Under the pieces are notes generated by a model, which saw nothing but the letters and a program-made list of their open reading frames with translations, was not told the DNA's origin and made no database searches. Positions 1 through 8,328 of a stretch of DNA of 15,225 nucleotides are shown one piece after another; within the stretch, counting starts at the first letter, position 1, and the number at the start of each line of letters is the position of its first letter. A program made the position numbers and the translations under genes. The DNA comes from Syntrophomonas sp. GTDB taxonomy: Bacteria; Bacillota; Syntrophomonadia; Syntrophomonadales; Syntrophomonadaceae. The stretch is from NCBI GenBank assembly GCA_003444615.1, contig DLUN01000092.1, forward strand, positions 882 to 16,106. The letters are read 5' to 3'.

Positions 1-1507
1 CTACTGGTTTATTAAGTTCTTCTCCCAAGGCTACGATCTGAGCGTTAATCTGCTGAAGGTCTTCTATGCTGTTAACTCTTCCATCTCGTACTAAAAACTC
101 ATTATTGGCCAATGGCTGTATCTCCAAATAATCATAGAATTTAGCAATTGCTACAATTTCATCCTTAGGTAAGCCCTGCAAAATACCACTGTACAGCTCA
201 CCAGCTTGACAGGCTGATCCTACCAGTATGCCCTTCCGGTATTTAACAAGTTCCTCCCGTGGTATTTTGGGGTGACGGTGGTAATAATCCAAATAGGATA
301 TGCTTATAAGATGGTAAAGGTTTTTTAACCCTTGCCGATCACAAGCAATTAGTACCATGTGATAGGGACGCTGACGGCGATCTGATTCTATTAGATACGC
401 TTCCACTCCGTAGAGAATCCTAATGCCATGTTTTTGCGCCTGTTGGTAAGCATCAGGGAATGCTTGAATGCAGCCATGATCAGTTATAGCAATAGCTGGA
501 TGGCCCCAGGTAGCAGCCCGTTCTATCAGTGCCGATACCTCGGTTAATCCGTCCATAGCACTCATCTTAGTGTGAGCATGCAATTCCACACGTTTAACCA
601 CAGCTTGATCAGTTCTGAGCTTTTTATCCCTCTTTATGCTGCTGTCCAAGAATAGGACAATTTCCCGGGCAAAACTATCATAACGAACACTGCCTCTTAC
701 CCTTATAAAGTCTCCCACCTGAAAGGCGTCATCCTGAGGACGATCGTAAAAAGCTTTTACTAAAATAGAATCATTATAATCGGTCAGGTTGTAGGTAACC
801 ACCAGGCGACCGTCACGCAAGACGGTGGTTTCCTTATCCCAAATCTCTCCTTCCACAATAGCTGATTTTAGCCCTTCCTGTAGTTCACCTATTGATATGG
901 TCTTGGCCTCCAATAATTTTTTGTCTTGGCGAGAACGATTAATGAAGGATGAGCGCTTGGAACTGGTTTGGGATTCAGGCAACCAATTGCCCTGAGAGGG
1001 TTCGATTAAAGTAACCTGCGGTATTGACATGCGTTTATGACTGGGCATAACCCTCACCAAGACCGGCAGCCGATACTGCTGCCAATACCAAGCAGACAAC
1101 CGGCTGCAAATTCCGCTATCTAGGTATTTTTGATATAGGGCTTCATCAGATGGATGAAAGTCTAAGCGCATTTCGTCAGCCGTAAAAGGTGCTATGGGCA
1201 GTTTGGTAGTACTACCGAACAGTTGCTGCGCTATTTCGGTCTGATGCTTTTCGAAAAGCTTTATTAAATGCTCACTGCTGTTGGATAAAGAGGGTATCAG
1301 CTCGATTTGACTTAAAAAAGGATACTCTTTTAAGAGGCTTTGCTCCGCCGCATTTATCTCCTCAATAGGTACAGGCTGTTGGACAGCAATTACCAGTTTC
1401 CATCGTCTCTGTTTAGAAAAAACCTCTACTCGCTCTATGGCAGCATTTTCCCAGCAACAATTATCAGCAAAGCAGGAGTGAAGCTGCACCAAGCTTTTTC
1501 CTTGCAT
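1..1507 (-). CDS. polC: DNA polymerase III alpha subunit, PolC type (5' part, cut by left edge)
   Basis: This is the N-terminal 502 codons of the replicative polymerase PolC; the polymerase palm, fingers and C-terminal parts lie beyond position 1. The ATG at 1507 follows a GGGAGG Shine-Dalgarno and starts MQGKSLVQLHSC. Residues 1 to about 210 are the poorly conserved N-terminal region. Residues about 215-298 match the PolC OB-fold, with a TYNLTDYNDSILVKAF strand pattern and VRGSVRYDSF. A PHP domain starts near 307 with VELHAHTKMSAMDG; candidate metal ligands are H310, H312, D343-H344 (ITDHG), E369 (YGVEAYL), H383 (RPYH) and C433 (GSACQAGE). In Bacillus PolC the DnaQ-type exonuclease, about 180 residues, interrupts the PHP domain just after the GVEANL motif. 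Here only about ten residues separate YGVEAYL from RPYHMVLIA, so that exonuclease is absent. The reading frame is intact across the junction. The gene follows the MgtC gene after 36 bases and is probably cotranscribed with it. Confidence 0.93.
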   Translation of the reverse strand, partial: MQGKSLVQLHSCFADNCCWENAAIERVEVFSKQRRWKLVIAVQQPVPIEEINAAEQSLLKEYPFLSQIELIPSLSNSSEHLIKLFEKHQTEIAQQLFGSTTKLPIAPFTADEMRLDFHPSDEALYQKYLDSGICSRLSAWYWQQYRLPVLVRVMPSHKRMSIPQVTLIEPSQGNWLPESQTSSKRSSFINRSRQDKKLLEAKTISIGELQEGLKSAIVEGEIWDKETTVLRDGRLVVTYNLTDYNDSILVKAFYDRPQDDAFQVGDFIRVRGSVRYDSFAREIVLFLDSSIKRDKKLRTDQAVVKRVELHAHTKMSAMDGLTEVSALIERAATWGHPAIAITDHGCIQAFPDAYQQAQKHGIRILYGVEAYLIESDRRQRPYHMVLIACDRQGLKNLYHLISISYLDYYHRHPKIPREELVKYRKGILVGSACQAGELYSGILQGLPKDEIVAIAKFYDYLEIQPLANNEFLVRDGRVNSIEDLQQINAQIVALGEELNKPV

Positions 1508-1543
1508 TATTGATTCCTCCCGCTTCTTAGTGTTCTCTCATCT

Positions 1544-2206
1544 CTAATTCAGTCGATCAATGTTTCGCAAGCCTTTTACTTCCGATAACTCATTTACTAC
1601 ATCATTAATAGTCAGGTTAGACGGCAGCTGAATCAGAAGTTCAATTTCTAAATCTTCTCCCTCTACCCGGGTTAGCTGAATGTTTTTAATAAGCACACCC
1701 AGATCACCCAGAATCGATCCGATAATGCCTACCTGGCCGGGACGGTCTTCTACCAGCATTACCAGTCCTTTAAACTCCCTTAAGCCTGTAAATCTCTCTT
1801 CAAAACGTATAAAGTAAATCAGGATAAACAGTATTAGAATAGTTGTAGCTATAGCTGGTATGTATAGTCCGGCACCAACGGCCAGTCCAATACAAGCCAC
1901 CACCCAAAGACCTGCAGCGGTGGTCAGCCCTCTTACTGTGGCTCCCTCTCGCATGATGGTGCCGGCGCCTAAAAAACCTATCCCACTGATAACCTGAGCA
2001 GCTATTCGACCTGGATCAGCATTAACGGTCTGATAATACTGAAAATACATATCCAAAGAAACTACCATAGCCAATGCCGAACCTACACATACCAAAGTAT
2101 AGGTTCGCAGTCCAGCCGGGCGATTTAAGCTTTCCCTCTCCAAGCCAATTACCCCGCCCAATATGCCCGCCAAGGCTAACTTGAAGATTATTTCATAAAC
2201 TGACAT
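1544..2206 (-). CDS. MgtC/SapB family membrane protein with C-terminal ACT-like domain
   Basis: A 220-residue MgtC/SapB family protein. The family signatures are GGVIGLERE (17-25) followed by RPAGLRTY, and GIGFLGAGTIMREG (75-88) followed by VRGLTTAAGLW. There are about four membrane segments: 6-22, 36-52, 68-84 and a long hydrophobic stretch at 96-134. The rest, from about 146, is soluble and resembles an ACT domain, with DRPGQVGIIGSILGDLG at 154-170. MgtC proteins are linked to growth in low magnesium and, in Salmonella, to inhibition of the F1Fo ATPase; whether this member does either is unknown. The ATG at 2206 has an AGGAAG site upstream. The gene sits 22 bases after proS and 36 before polC, which are neighbours in Bacillus, so it appears to be an insertion into the conserved order. 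The lack of a visible promoter suggests it shares the operon transcript. Confidence 0.88.
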   Translation of the reverse strand: MSVYEIIFKLALAGILGGVIGLERESLNRPAGLRTYTLVCVGSALAMVVSLDMYFQYYQTVNADPGRIAAQVISGIGFLGAGTIMREGATVRGLTTAAGLWVVACIGLAVGAGLYIPAIATTILILFILIYFIRFEERFTGLREFKGLVMLVEDRPGQVGIIGSILGDLGVLIKNIQLTRVEGEDLEIELLIQLPSNLTINDVVNELSEVKGLRNIDRLN

Positions 2207-2228
2207 AACTTCACTTCCTGGCCTGTTG

Positions 2229-3932
2229 TTACCCCTCTTTTAGGATATTCATAATGGTACCGGCCACCTGATCAATCGCAATATTATAGATTTCATTCTC
2301 CCATCTTTTCTTCATTTCGACTTGATTCTCCTGCAAAGCTTTAGGTCCTATGACTATGCGTAAAGGAATACCAATTAAATCCGCATCCTTGAATTTAACT
2401 CCGGCCCGTTCATCCCGGTCATCTAACAGTACTTCCAGGCCAAGCTCCTGAAGTTCATTATAAAGGGATAGGGCTGCCTCCATTTGCTCTTGCTTTTTTA
2501 CATTAATGGGTATAATAATCACCTGGAAAGGAGTGATGGGAATAGGCCAAATTATCCCGTTTTCATCGTGATTTTGTTCAACAGCCGCCGCCATGGTCCG
2601 GGAAATACCTATACCATAACAGCCCATGACTATATGAACACTCTGGCCATTCTTATCAAGAACAGTAGCGTTCATGGCCTGAGAGTATTTAGTCCCTAGC
2701 TTGAATATGTGCCCCACTTCAATACCACGAGCGGCCTTGAGAGGATGTCCGCACACCGGGCATAAGTCTCCTTCTACCGCATTACGAATATCCACATAGT
2801 CTTCCGGTAGGAAGTCGCGACCGGGGTTAACATTTATATAATGATAGTCGTCCTCATTGGCTCCACAAGTAAAGTTCCTCAGACCGGCTATCTCCTGGTC
2901 AGCATAAATCTTTATGTCCATGCCCACCGGTCCTAAAGAGCCAAATCCAGCCCCGCATGCGGATCGGACCGAATCATCATCAGCCATAAACAATTGATTA
3001 CAGCCTAAAACATTTTTAAGCTTTATTTCGTTAAGTTCTCGATCACCCCGTAGAATAACAGCTACCAGCTGTCCATCGGCAAAATACATTAACGTCTTTA
3101 CGTGTCGCTGTTCAGGTTCTCCGGTAAAATCCACCAAATCTTTGATAGTGCGCATACCGGGAGTATGTATTTTTTGCATTTCCCGCATATCTTCATGGGG
3201 CCCTTCATCTCTATAAACACAGGCAGCCTTCTCTACGTTGGATGCAAAATCTTCCCTTTCACAAAATACAATGGCATCCTCACCGGTATCAGCCAGAACC
3301 ATAAATTCATGGCTTTCATTGCCGCCAATAGCCCCGCTGTCCGCTTCCACCACCCGATACTGGAGTTTTAACCGTTGAAAAATCCGGTTATAGGCAGTAT
3401 ACATTTTTAGGTAGGATACATCCAAACCCGCTTCGTCCATATCAAAGGAGTACAAATCTTTCATTATGAATTCTCTGCCCCGCATTAAACCGAAGCGGGG
3501 ACGGATTTCGTCCCGGTATTTATTCTGAATTTGATATAGTAATAAAGGTAAATCCCGGTAGGAGTGGACATCTCCATTAACCAGGCTGGTAATTATCTCT
3601 TCATGAGTGGGTCCCAGGGCAAAATAACGCTGGTGACGGTCCAGGAGTCTAAACATTTCATCACCATAAACATCCCAGCGACCAGACTGCTCCCACAGCT
3701 CCCGGGGCTGTATTATGGGCATCAGCAGTTCCTGACCTCCCGCCCGGTCCATTTCTTCACGCACAATGGCCTCGATTTTTTTCAGCACTCGCTGGGCCAA
3801 GGGCAGATATGAATATATCCCCGCACCAGCTTTGCGGATATAACCTGCTCTCAGCAGCAACTGGTGGCTGACAGTTTCCGCCTCACTGGGCATCTCTCGT
3901 AGTGTAGGACAAAACAACTCAGAAAATTTCAT
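2229..3932 (-). CDS. proS: Prolyl-tRNA synthetase, bacterial type with editing domain
   Basis: Class II aminoacyl-tRNA synthetase that charges tRNA(Pro) with proline in the cytoplasm. It is 567 residues long, the usual length of bacterial-type ProRS. In order it has a catalytic N-terminal half with GPTHEE (near 107-112) and motif 2, RFGLMRGREFIMKD, at about 146-159; an inserted editing (INS) domain at about 220-380, where K279 in VKTLMY matches the lysine important for clearing Ala-tRNA(Pro) in E. coli; motif 3, GCYGIGISRTMAAAVEQ, at 437-453; and an anticodon-binding domain from about 470 to the end. The CxxC in DLCPVCG lies near 391-394. I chose the ATG at 3932 rather than an upstream in-frame start at 3956 because AAGGGGGT lies 8 bases before it and its ATG overlaps the ispG stop as ATGA, a translational coupling arrangement. 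An MgtC gene follows after 22 bases. Confidence 0.97.
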   Translation of the reverse strand: MKFSELFCPTLREMPSEAETVSHQLLLRAGYIRKAGAGIYSYLPLAQRVLKKIEAIVREEMDRAGGQELLMPIIQPRELWEQSGRWDVYGDEMFRLLDRHQRYFALGPTHEEIITSLVNGDVHSYRDLPLLLYQIQNKYRDEIRPRFGLMRGREFIMKDLYSFDMDEAGLDVSYLKMYTAYNRIFQRLKLQYRVVEADSGAIGGNESHEFMVLADTGEDAIVFCEREDFASNVEKAACVYRDEGPHEDMREMQKIHTPGMRTIKDLVDFTGEPEQRHVKTLMYFADGQLVAVILRGDRELNEIKLKNVLGCNQLFMADDDSVRSACGAGFGSLGPVGMDIKIYADQEIAGLRNFTCGANEDDYHYINVNPGRDFLPEDYVDIRNAVEGDLCPVCGHPLKAARGIEVGHIFKLGTKYSQAMNATVLDKNGQSVHIVMGCYGIGISRTMAAAVEQNHDENGIIWPIPITPFQVIIIPINVKKQEQMEAALSLYNELQELGLEVLLDDRDERAGVKFKDADLIGIPLRIVIGPKALQENQVEMKKRWENEIYNIAIDQVAGTIMNILKEG

Positions 3933-5008
3933 TGGCCTGTACCCCCTTGTCCACATTGTTTATAAATTTCTGCCATTAATTCATCTATTAATTGGGTTTG
4001 CGGTACTTTTTTGATGATTTCTCCATTGCGAAACAGCAGTCCGACTCCCCGTCCCCCGGCTACACCTATGTCCGCGTCCCTGGCTTCCCCAGGACCATTA
4101 ACAACACATCCCATCACTGCTATTTTTATGGGCTCAGGAATAAACTTGACTTTTTCCTCCACCGACTGGGCCAAGTTGATCAGGTCAATTTCACAGCGGC
4201 CGCAAGTAGGACAGGAAATCAATTCTACCCCCCGTTGTCTCAACTCCAAATTGCGCAAGATTTCATAAGCTGCCCATACTTCTTCCACCGGATCGGCAGT
4301 GAGGGAAACCCGGATGGTGTCACCTATGCCCTGGTACAACAACAGCCCTAATCCCACTGCTGATTTGAGCAGTCCCCGTTCTAAGGTGCCTGCTTCTGTT
4401 ATGCCCACATGCAGGGGATAATCCACTTGCTGTGACAACATTTGATAAGCATTGACTGTCATCAACACCGAAGAAGATTTCATGGAAATCTTGATGTCCG
4501 TAAATCCCATATCTTCTAAAATTTTTATATGCTCCAAGGCACTTTCCACCATAGCGGGAGCACTGGCTTTCCCATACTTGGTGAGTAATGATCGTTCCAA
4601 GGAGCCTGCGTTAACACCTATGCGAATTGGTATGCCCCGCTCCTGGCATTGACGCACGACTTCTTGAACCCTTTTTCGCTCACCAATATTGCCAGGATTA
4701 ATGCGCAGTCCCTGAGCTCCCGCGGCAATGCTTTTGAGGGCTAAACGGTAGTCAAAATGAATATCAGCTATCAAGGGGATATTTATCTGCGGCACTATTT
4801 TCGCGATAGCTCCTGCTGCCTCCTCGTCTGGTACCGCTACCCTAACGATCTCACAACCCACCGTCTCCAGTTGCTGTATTTGCCGGACGGTGGCCTCAAC
4901 ATTTCTGGTATCAGTATTGGTCATAGACTGAACTACTATGGGATGTTCTCCTCCAATGCGGACATCCCCTATTTTAATAACTCTGGTTTTCCGGCGCATA
5001 GGACTCAT
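3929..5008 (-). CDS. ispG: 4-hydroxy-3-methylbut-2-en-1-yl diphosphate synthase (IspG/GcpE)
   Basis: Iron-sulfur enzyme of the MEP pathway that reduces methylerythritol cyclodiphosphate to HMBPP, the precursor step to IPP and DMAPP. The 359-residue product is the short bacterial form, a TIM barrel followed by a [4Fe-4S] domain, without the extra domain of the plant-type enzyme. Barrel motifs include VVQSMTNTDT (25-34), LIADIHFDY (79-87) and LRINPGNIG (101-109). The cluster ligands are C266 and C269 in SCPTCG and C301 in GCVVNGPGEA, with E308 as the conserved acid. C272 is an additional nearby cysteine. The ATG at 5008 overlaps the rseP stop (ATGA) and the gene's own TGA overlaps the proS ATG, so rseP, ispG and proS look translationally coupled. 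An alternative in-frame ATG at 4999 has AAAGG nine bases upstream and could be the real start, giving 356 residues. Confidence 0.97.
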   Translation of the reverse strand: MSPMRRKTRVIKIGDVRIGGEHPIVVQSMTNTDTRNVEATVRQIQQLETVGCEIVRVAVPDEEAAGAIAKIVPQINIPLIADIHFDYRLALKSIAAGAQGLRINPGNIGERKRVQEVVRQCQERGIPIRIGVNAGSLERSLLTKYGKASAPAMVESALEHIKILEDMGFTDIKISMKSSSVLMTVNAYQMLSQQVDYPLHVGITEAGTLERGLLKSAVGLGLLLYQGIGDTIRVSLTADPVEEVWAAYEILRNLELRQRGVELISCPTCGRCEIDLINLAQSVEEKVKFIPEPIKIAVMGCVVNGPGEARDADIGVAGGRGVGLLFRNGEIIKKVPQTQLIDELMAEIYKQCGQGGTGQ

Positions 5009-6036
5009 CCTTTAATTAACCTTACAATATCGTTAAAAGTAACGATTACAATCAGCAACATCAAGAGTAAAAAGCCCAACCAGTGAACAAATCCTTCTTT
5101 TTCCGGCTCCATAGGCTTTCTACGCACTGCCTGCACCACCGCAAACACAATACGACTGCCGTCCAAAGCTGGTATAGGCAAAAGATTAAGAATCCCTAAG
5201 TTTATACTCAGGTAGGCTGCGAAATTAAGCAAAAACACCGTGCCAATCTGTGCCGCTTCGCCAACCAGACTGACAATACCTACTGGTCCCGCCAAATCAG
5301 CTGTGGATGCACCGCCTGTGAATAAGGTTCCCAACCAGGATAATAGAAGAACGGTTAGCTGATAAGTCTGCTCCAGTCCCAGTTTGATCGAATCCCCTAT
5401 ACCCAGCCTATTATAATTCACCTGGTTCAATACTCCAATGGCGGGTTTGCCCCCGGTTCCTTCATTGTCTGGGAATACCTTAAGGCTCTGGCTCCTCCCG
5501 TCCCGCTCTACTTCCAGGTAAAGTGGTTCTCCCGAGGTAGAAGCGGCAATCATTTCTGTAAAATCAGACCAGGTGGCTACTGATTTTTGGTTTACACTTA
5601 TAATACGATCCCCTGGTTTTAAGCCTGCCTCAGCTGCCGGTCTGTTATCCAGTACTTTTCCTAATACCGGTTGATCCGATGATTCAGGAATACCAATAAA
5701 AGCAAAACTGAAAATAAATAGCAGTAAGGCCAACACAAAATTCATAAAGGGGCCGGCAAAAGACACCCGTATCTTTTCCAGTGGAGTACGGTTATTAAAT
5801 CCATTAGGGTCGTTCTCATCCCCTGGTTCTTCACCGGCCATACGAACATACCCGCCTAAAGGCAGTAAGCGCAGTGAATACTCAACTCCATTGCGTTTAG
5901 TCGATAGCAGCTTAGTACCAAAACCGAGACTAAACTCATAAACAGGTATTCCTATACGGCGCGCCGCCATAAAATGACCCCATTCATGAGCCAAAATAAG
6001 AACGGCAATGATTATGATGGTTATTAAAACGGACAT
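5005..6036 (-). CDS. rseP: Site-2 zinc metalloprotease RseP/RasP (M50 family)
   Basis: Intramembrane protease of the M50 family. In Bacillus the homologue RasP cleaves anti-sigma factors such as RsiW and processes remnant signal peptides. The zinc motif HEWGH is at residues 17-21 inside the first membrane segment. A second characteristic stretch, YSLRLLPLGGYVRMAGE, follows near residues 53-69. The third metal ligand lies in LNLLPIPALDG, with the aspartate at 292. A single PDZ domain occupies about 118-205, with KPGDRIISVNQ. The length of 343 residues fits the Gram-positive form with one PDZ rather than the 450-residue E. coli form with two. The ATG at 6036 has AAAGGGGGAT upstream. The gene starts 3 bases after dxr ends and its stop overlaps the ispG start. 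A dxr-rseP pair is standard in this cluster. Confidence 0.96.
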   Translation of the reverse strand: MSVLITIIIIAVLILAHEWGHFMAARRIGIPVYEFSLGFGTKLLSTKRNGVEYSLRLLPLGGYVRMAGEEPGDENDPNGFNNRTPLEKIRVSFAGPFMNFVLALLLFIFSFAFIGIPESSDQPVLGKVLDNRPAAEAGLKPGDRIISVNQKSVATWSDFTEMIAASTSGEPLYLEVERDGRSQSLKVFPDNEGTGGKPAIGVLNQVNYNRLGIGDSIKLGLEQTYQLTVLLLSWLGTLFTGGASTADLAGPVGIVSLVGEAAQIGTVFLLNFAAYLSINLGILNLLPIPALDGSRIVFAVVQAVRRKPMEPEKEGFVHWLGFLLLMLLIVIVTFNDIVRLIKG

Positions 6037-6039
6037 TGA

Positions 6040-7191
6040 TTATCCCCCTTTAGCAATTCGCTCCTTGGCCAGTTCTCTAGCATTATGGTCCCATTGTAAT
6101 ACATCATTTACCGTTCTGACCACTTGGGCCTGATGACAGCTCATAACATGAGAAACTATATCGGGTATATTGGTGAATTTTATCTTTCCAGTCAAAAAGT
6201 GTTCCACGGCCACCTCATTGGCCGCATTTAGTACTGCCGGCATAGTTCCACCCGTTCTGCCTGCTTCATAGGCTAACTGAAGAGCAGGAAACCTTTCTAC
6301 ATCAGGTTTTTCAAAATGCAAAGCCTGTAAGCTGAGCAAATCAAGCTGTTGGGTAGGAGTAGAAAACCTCTGGGGATAAGTAAGGGCGTATTGGATGGGA
6401 ATTCTCATATCGGGAACTCCTAAATGAGCCAGCCATGAGCCATCTACATACTCTACCATGGAGTGAACTATGCTTTGTGGGTGAATGAGTACCTGTATAT
6501 GGTCAAAATCCACCTGAAAAAGATGGTGGGCTTCGATGACTTCTAAGCCTTTGTTCATCATACTAGCTGAGTCCACCGTAATTTTAGGTCCCATAGTCCA
6601 GTTGGGATGTTGCAAGGCCATTTCTACCGTTACTTGCTGTAACTGTTCCCAGCTGTAGGAACGGAAAGGTCCCCCGGAGGCTGTAAGCCATATCTGGTGA
6701 AGATATTTGCCTTCGTCTCTTAAGCACTGAAAAATGGCGGAATGTTCACTGTCCACAGGAATCAGTTCACTGCCTGAGTTCTTACACAAAGGCATTACGA
6801 TATCTCCTGCGGCCACCAGGGTTTCTTTATTGGCCAGAGCTATGCGTTTGCCAGCCTGGGCAGCAGCAATAGTTGGTAAAATGCCTACGGCACCGCTTAC
6901 CGCGACTACCACTATGTCAGCTTCTTCTAAAGAAGCTATATAACATAAACCATCCTGACCAGTGAGTATTTGCACCGAATCAGGGATACGTTCTTTTAAT
7001 TGTTGATACTTGGATTCGTCATATACCACCACATAGGCGGGATTAAAGCGATGTACCTGCTCACAAAGCAATTCCACTTCATTCAAAGCGGCGATAGCCA
7101 GTATTCTGAAATGCTCAGGATGATGGGCTACCACATCCAGAGTTTGTTGCCCTATCGAGCCGGTAGAGCCTAGCACAGAAATAAATTGCAT
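6040..7191 (-). CDS. dxr: 1-deoxy-D-xylulose 5-phosphate reductoisomerase
   Basis: DXR converts 1-deoxy-D-xylulose 5-phosphate to 2-C-methyl-D-erythritol 4-phosphate using NADPH and a divalent metal. It is the committed step of the MEP isoprenoid pathway and the target of fosmidomycin. The 383-residue length is normal. The N-terminal dinucleotide fold carries LGSTGSIG (7-14). Metal ligands are D147 and E149 in PVDSEHSAIFQ and E217 in NKGLEVIEAH. The flexible loop HPNWTMGPKI is at 195-204 and ASGGPFR at 171-177. The ATG at 7191 overlaps the TAA of the preceding membrane-protein gene (TAATG) and has GGAGGAA about ten bases upstream. It supplies isoprenoid units for UppS and works in the same pathway as IspG, two genes further along. 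Residue S210 replaces the more usual threonine in DSATMMNKG, a mild change. Confidence 0.97.
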   Translation of the reverse strand: MQFISVLGSTGSIGQQTLDVVAHHPEHFRILAIAALNEVELLCEQVHRFNPAYVVVYDESKYQQLKERIPDSVQILTGQDGLCYIASLEEADIVVVAVSGAVGILPTIAAAQAGKRIALANKETLVAAGDIVMPLCKNSGSELIPVDSEHSAIFQCLRDEGKYLHQIWLTASGGPFRSYSWEQLQQVTVEMALQHPNWTMGPKITVDSASMMNKGLEVIEAHHLFQVDFDHIQVLIHPQSIVHSMVEYVDGSWLAHLGVPDMRIPIQYALTYPQRFSTPTQQLDLLSLQALHFEKPDVERFPALQLAYEAGRTGGTMPAVLNAANEVAVEHFLTGKIKFTNIPDIVSHVMSCHQAQVVRTVNDVLQWDHNARELAKERIAKGG

Positions 7192-8309
7192 TAATCACTC
7201 TTCCTCCAGTTAAACCTATTGAAAACACCCACTCTATAACAGGCGATAAAAATAACCAGCAAAACAGGCCCGGCAATCATTCCTACTATACCGCCCAATT
7301 GCAGACCTACATATAAAGAGATTAAAGTAGCCAAGGGATGCAGTCCTATATTGTCCCCGATGATTTTGGGCTCCAAAAACTGCCGTACAACGGAGATAAT
7401 TACATATAATACCAACAAGCTGACCGCAAACCCAGTATCTCCACTGATTATTTCCCAAATAATCCAAGGAATAAATAGAGTGCCTGGTCCTAGTATGGGT
7501 AGAATATCCAGTATACCCACTAAAATGCCGATAGTAAAAATGTAGCTTATTCCCAATATTTTGAGCCCAACAATAGTTATGATAGCCGTAATACTGATTA
7601 AAATACTGTAAGCCTTCAAAAACCCTATTAAAGCTCGGAACAATTCGGCTAAAACGTCGCGAGATTGAGCCCTGGCACTGCCGGGAATGATCTGCAGGAA
7701 AAAGGTGCGCAACAGAGCACGATCCTTTATTATGAAGAAGGTAGCCACCATAGCTATTAATATAAGAATAAATGCTCCGGGCAGAGCTGAAAAGACATCT
7801 ATTAGATACTTAAGACTGTTATTAGCTACCGTTTGCAGTATTTCCGATGCTTTTTGCAGGTTGTCTTCCAGGGCTTTTTCTAATTCAGGGGCTAGATCTA
7901 ATTGGAGGTAGAATAAACGAAAATCGCCAATGGCAGTCACGAATTTAGTAATCACCTGATCCGAATAAGACAGCATAAGTGGATATAATCCTGATAGCTC
8001 TTTAACGATTTGAGATATAGCCAGCGAAACTAAATATATAAATCCGCCTACTGAAAAAACCAGACTAAAAACTACCGCCAGGCTCCGTCTCATTCTCAGC
8101 CTGGTCTCAAAAAACACCACTATAGGTTCGATCACTACCGCAATGGCAATGGCAATAATAAAGGGTAAAAAAAGTATAGGAATATATATTAGAATTTCCC
8201 CCACGATGGGAAAAACATAGGCAAACAGAAGGTATATGATTATTAGAGATAGAGTGAGAATTGCCATTTTGACCAGTAGTTTGACGCTTTTTTGCAGTTC
8301 AGGATCCAT
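7191..8309 (-). CDS. AI-2E family membrane protein, YtvI-like
   Basis: A 372-residue polytopic membrane protein of the AI-2E transporter family (DUF20/PerM type). Hydrophobic segments lie at about 13-36, 40-60, 76-99, 173-194, 232-249, 253-272, 274-288, 293-310 and 325-355; the charged linker at 100-170 is amphipathic. The family-typical DILPILGPGTLFIPW is at 268-282, and EPKIIGDNIGLHPLATLISL near 313-332 is followed by a Gly-rich stretch ending in GPVLL. That C-terminal pattern resembles the YtvI group of Firmicutes, known as a sporulation integral membrane protein. The transported substrate is unknown; family members act in AI-2 release or in Na+/H+ exchange, so no function should be assumed here. 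The ATG at 8309 has GGGGGA nine bases upstream. It lies 19 bases after cdsA and overlaps dxr by one base. In Bacillus cdsA and dxr are adjacent, so this is an extra gene in the cluster. Confidence 0.85.
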   Translation of the reverse strand: MDPELQKSVKLLVKMAILTLSLIIIYLLFAYVFPIVGEILIYIPILFLPFIIAIAIAVVIEPIVVFFETRLRMRRSLAVVFSLVFSVGGFIYLVSLAISQIVKELSGLYPLMLSYSDQVITKFVTAIGDFRLFYLQLDLAPELEKALEDNLQKASEILQTVANNSLKYLIDVFSALPGAFILILIAMVATFFIIKDRALLRTFFLQIIPGSARAQSRDVLAELFRALIGFLKAYSILISITAIITIVGLKILGISYIFTIGILVGILDILPILGPGTLFIPWIIWEIISGDTGFAVSLLVLYVIISVVRQFLEPKIIGDNIGLHPLATLISLYVGLQLGGIVGMIAGPVLLVIFIACYRVGVFNRFNWRKSD

Positions 8310-8328
8310 TTATTATTTCCCCCGTTCT

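Noticed and set aside
2484..4652. Several plus-strand open frames of 60-120 codons across proS and ispG.
   Set aside because: They lie antisense to strongly conserved genes, lack good ribosome sites and have no recognisable protein features; they are shadows of the real coding frames.
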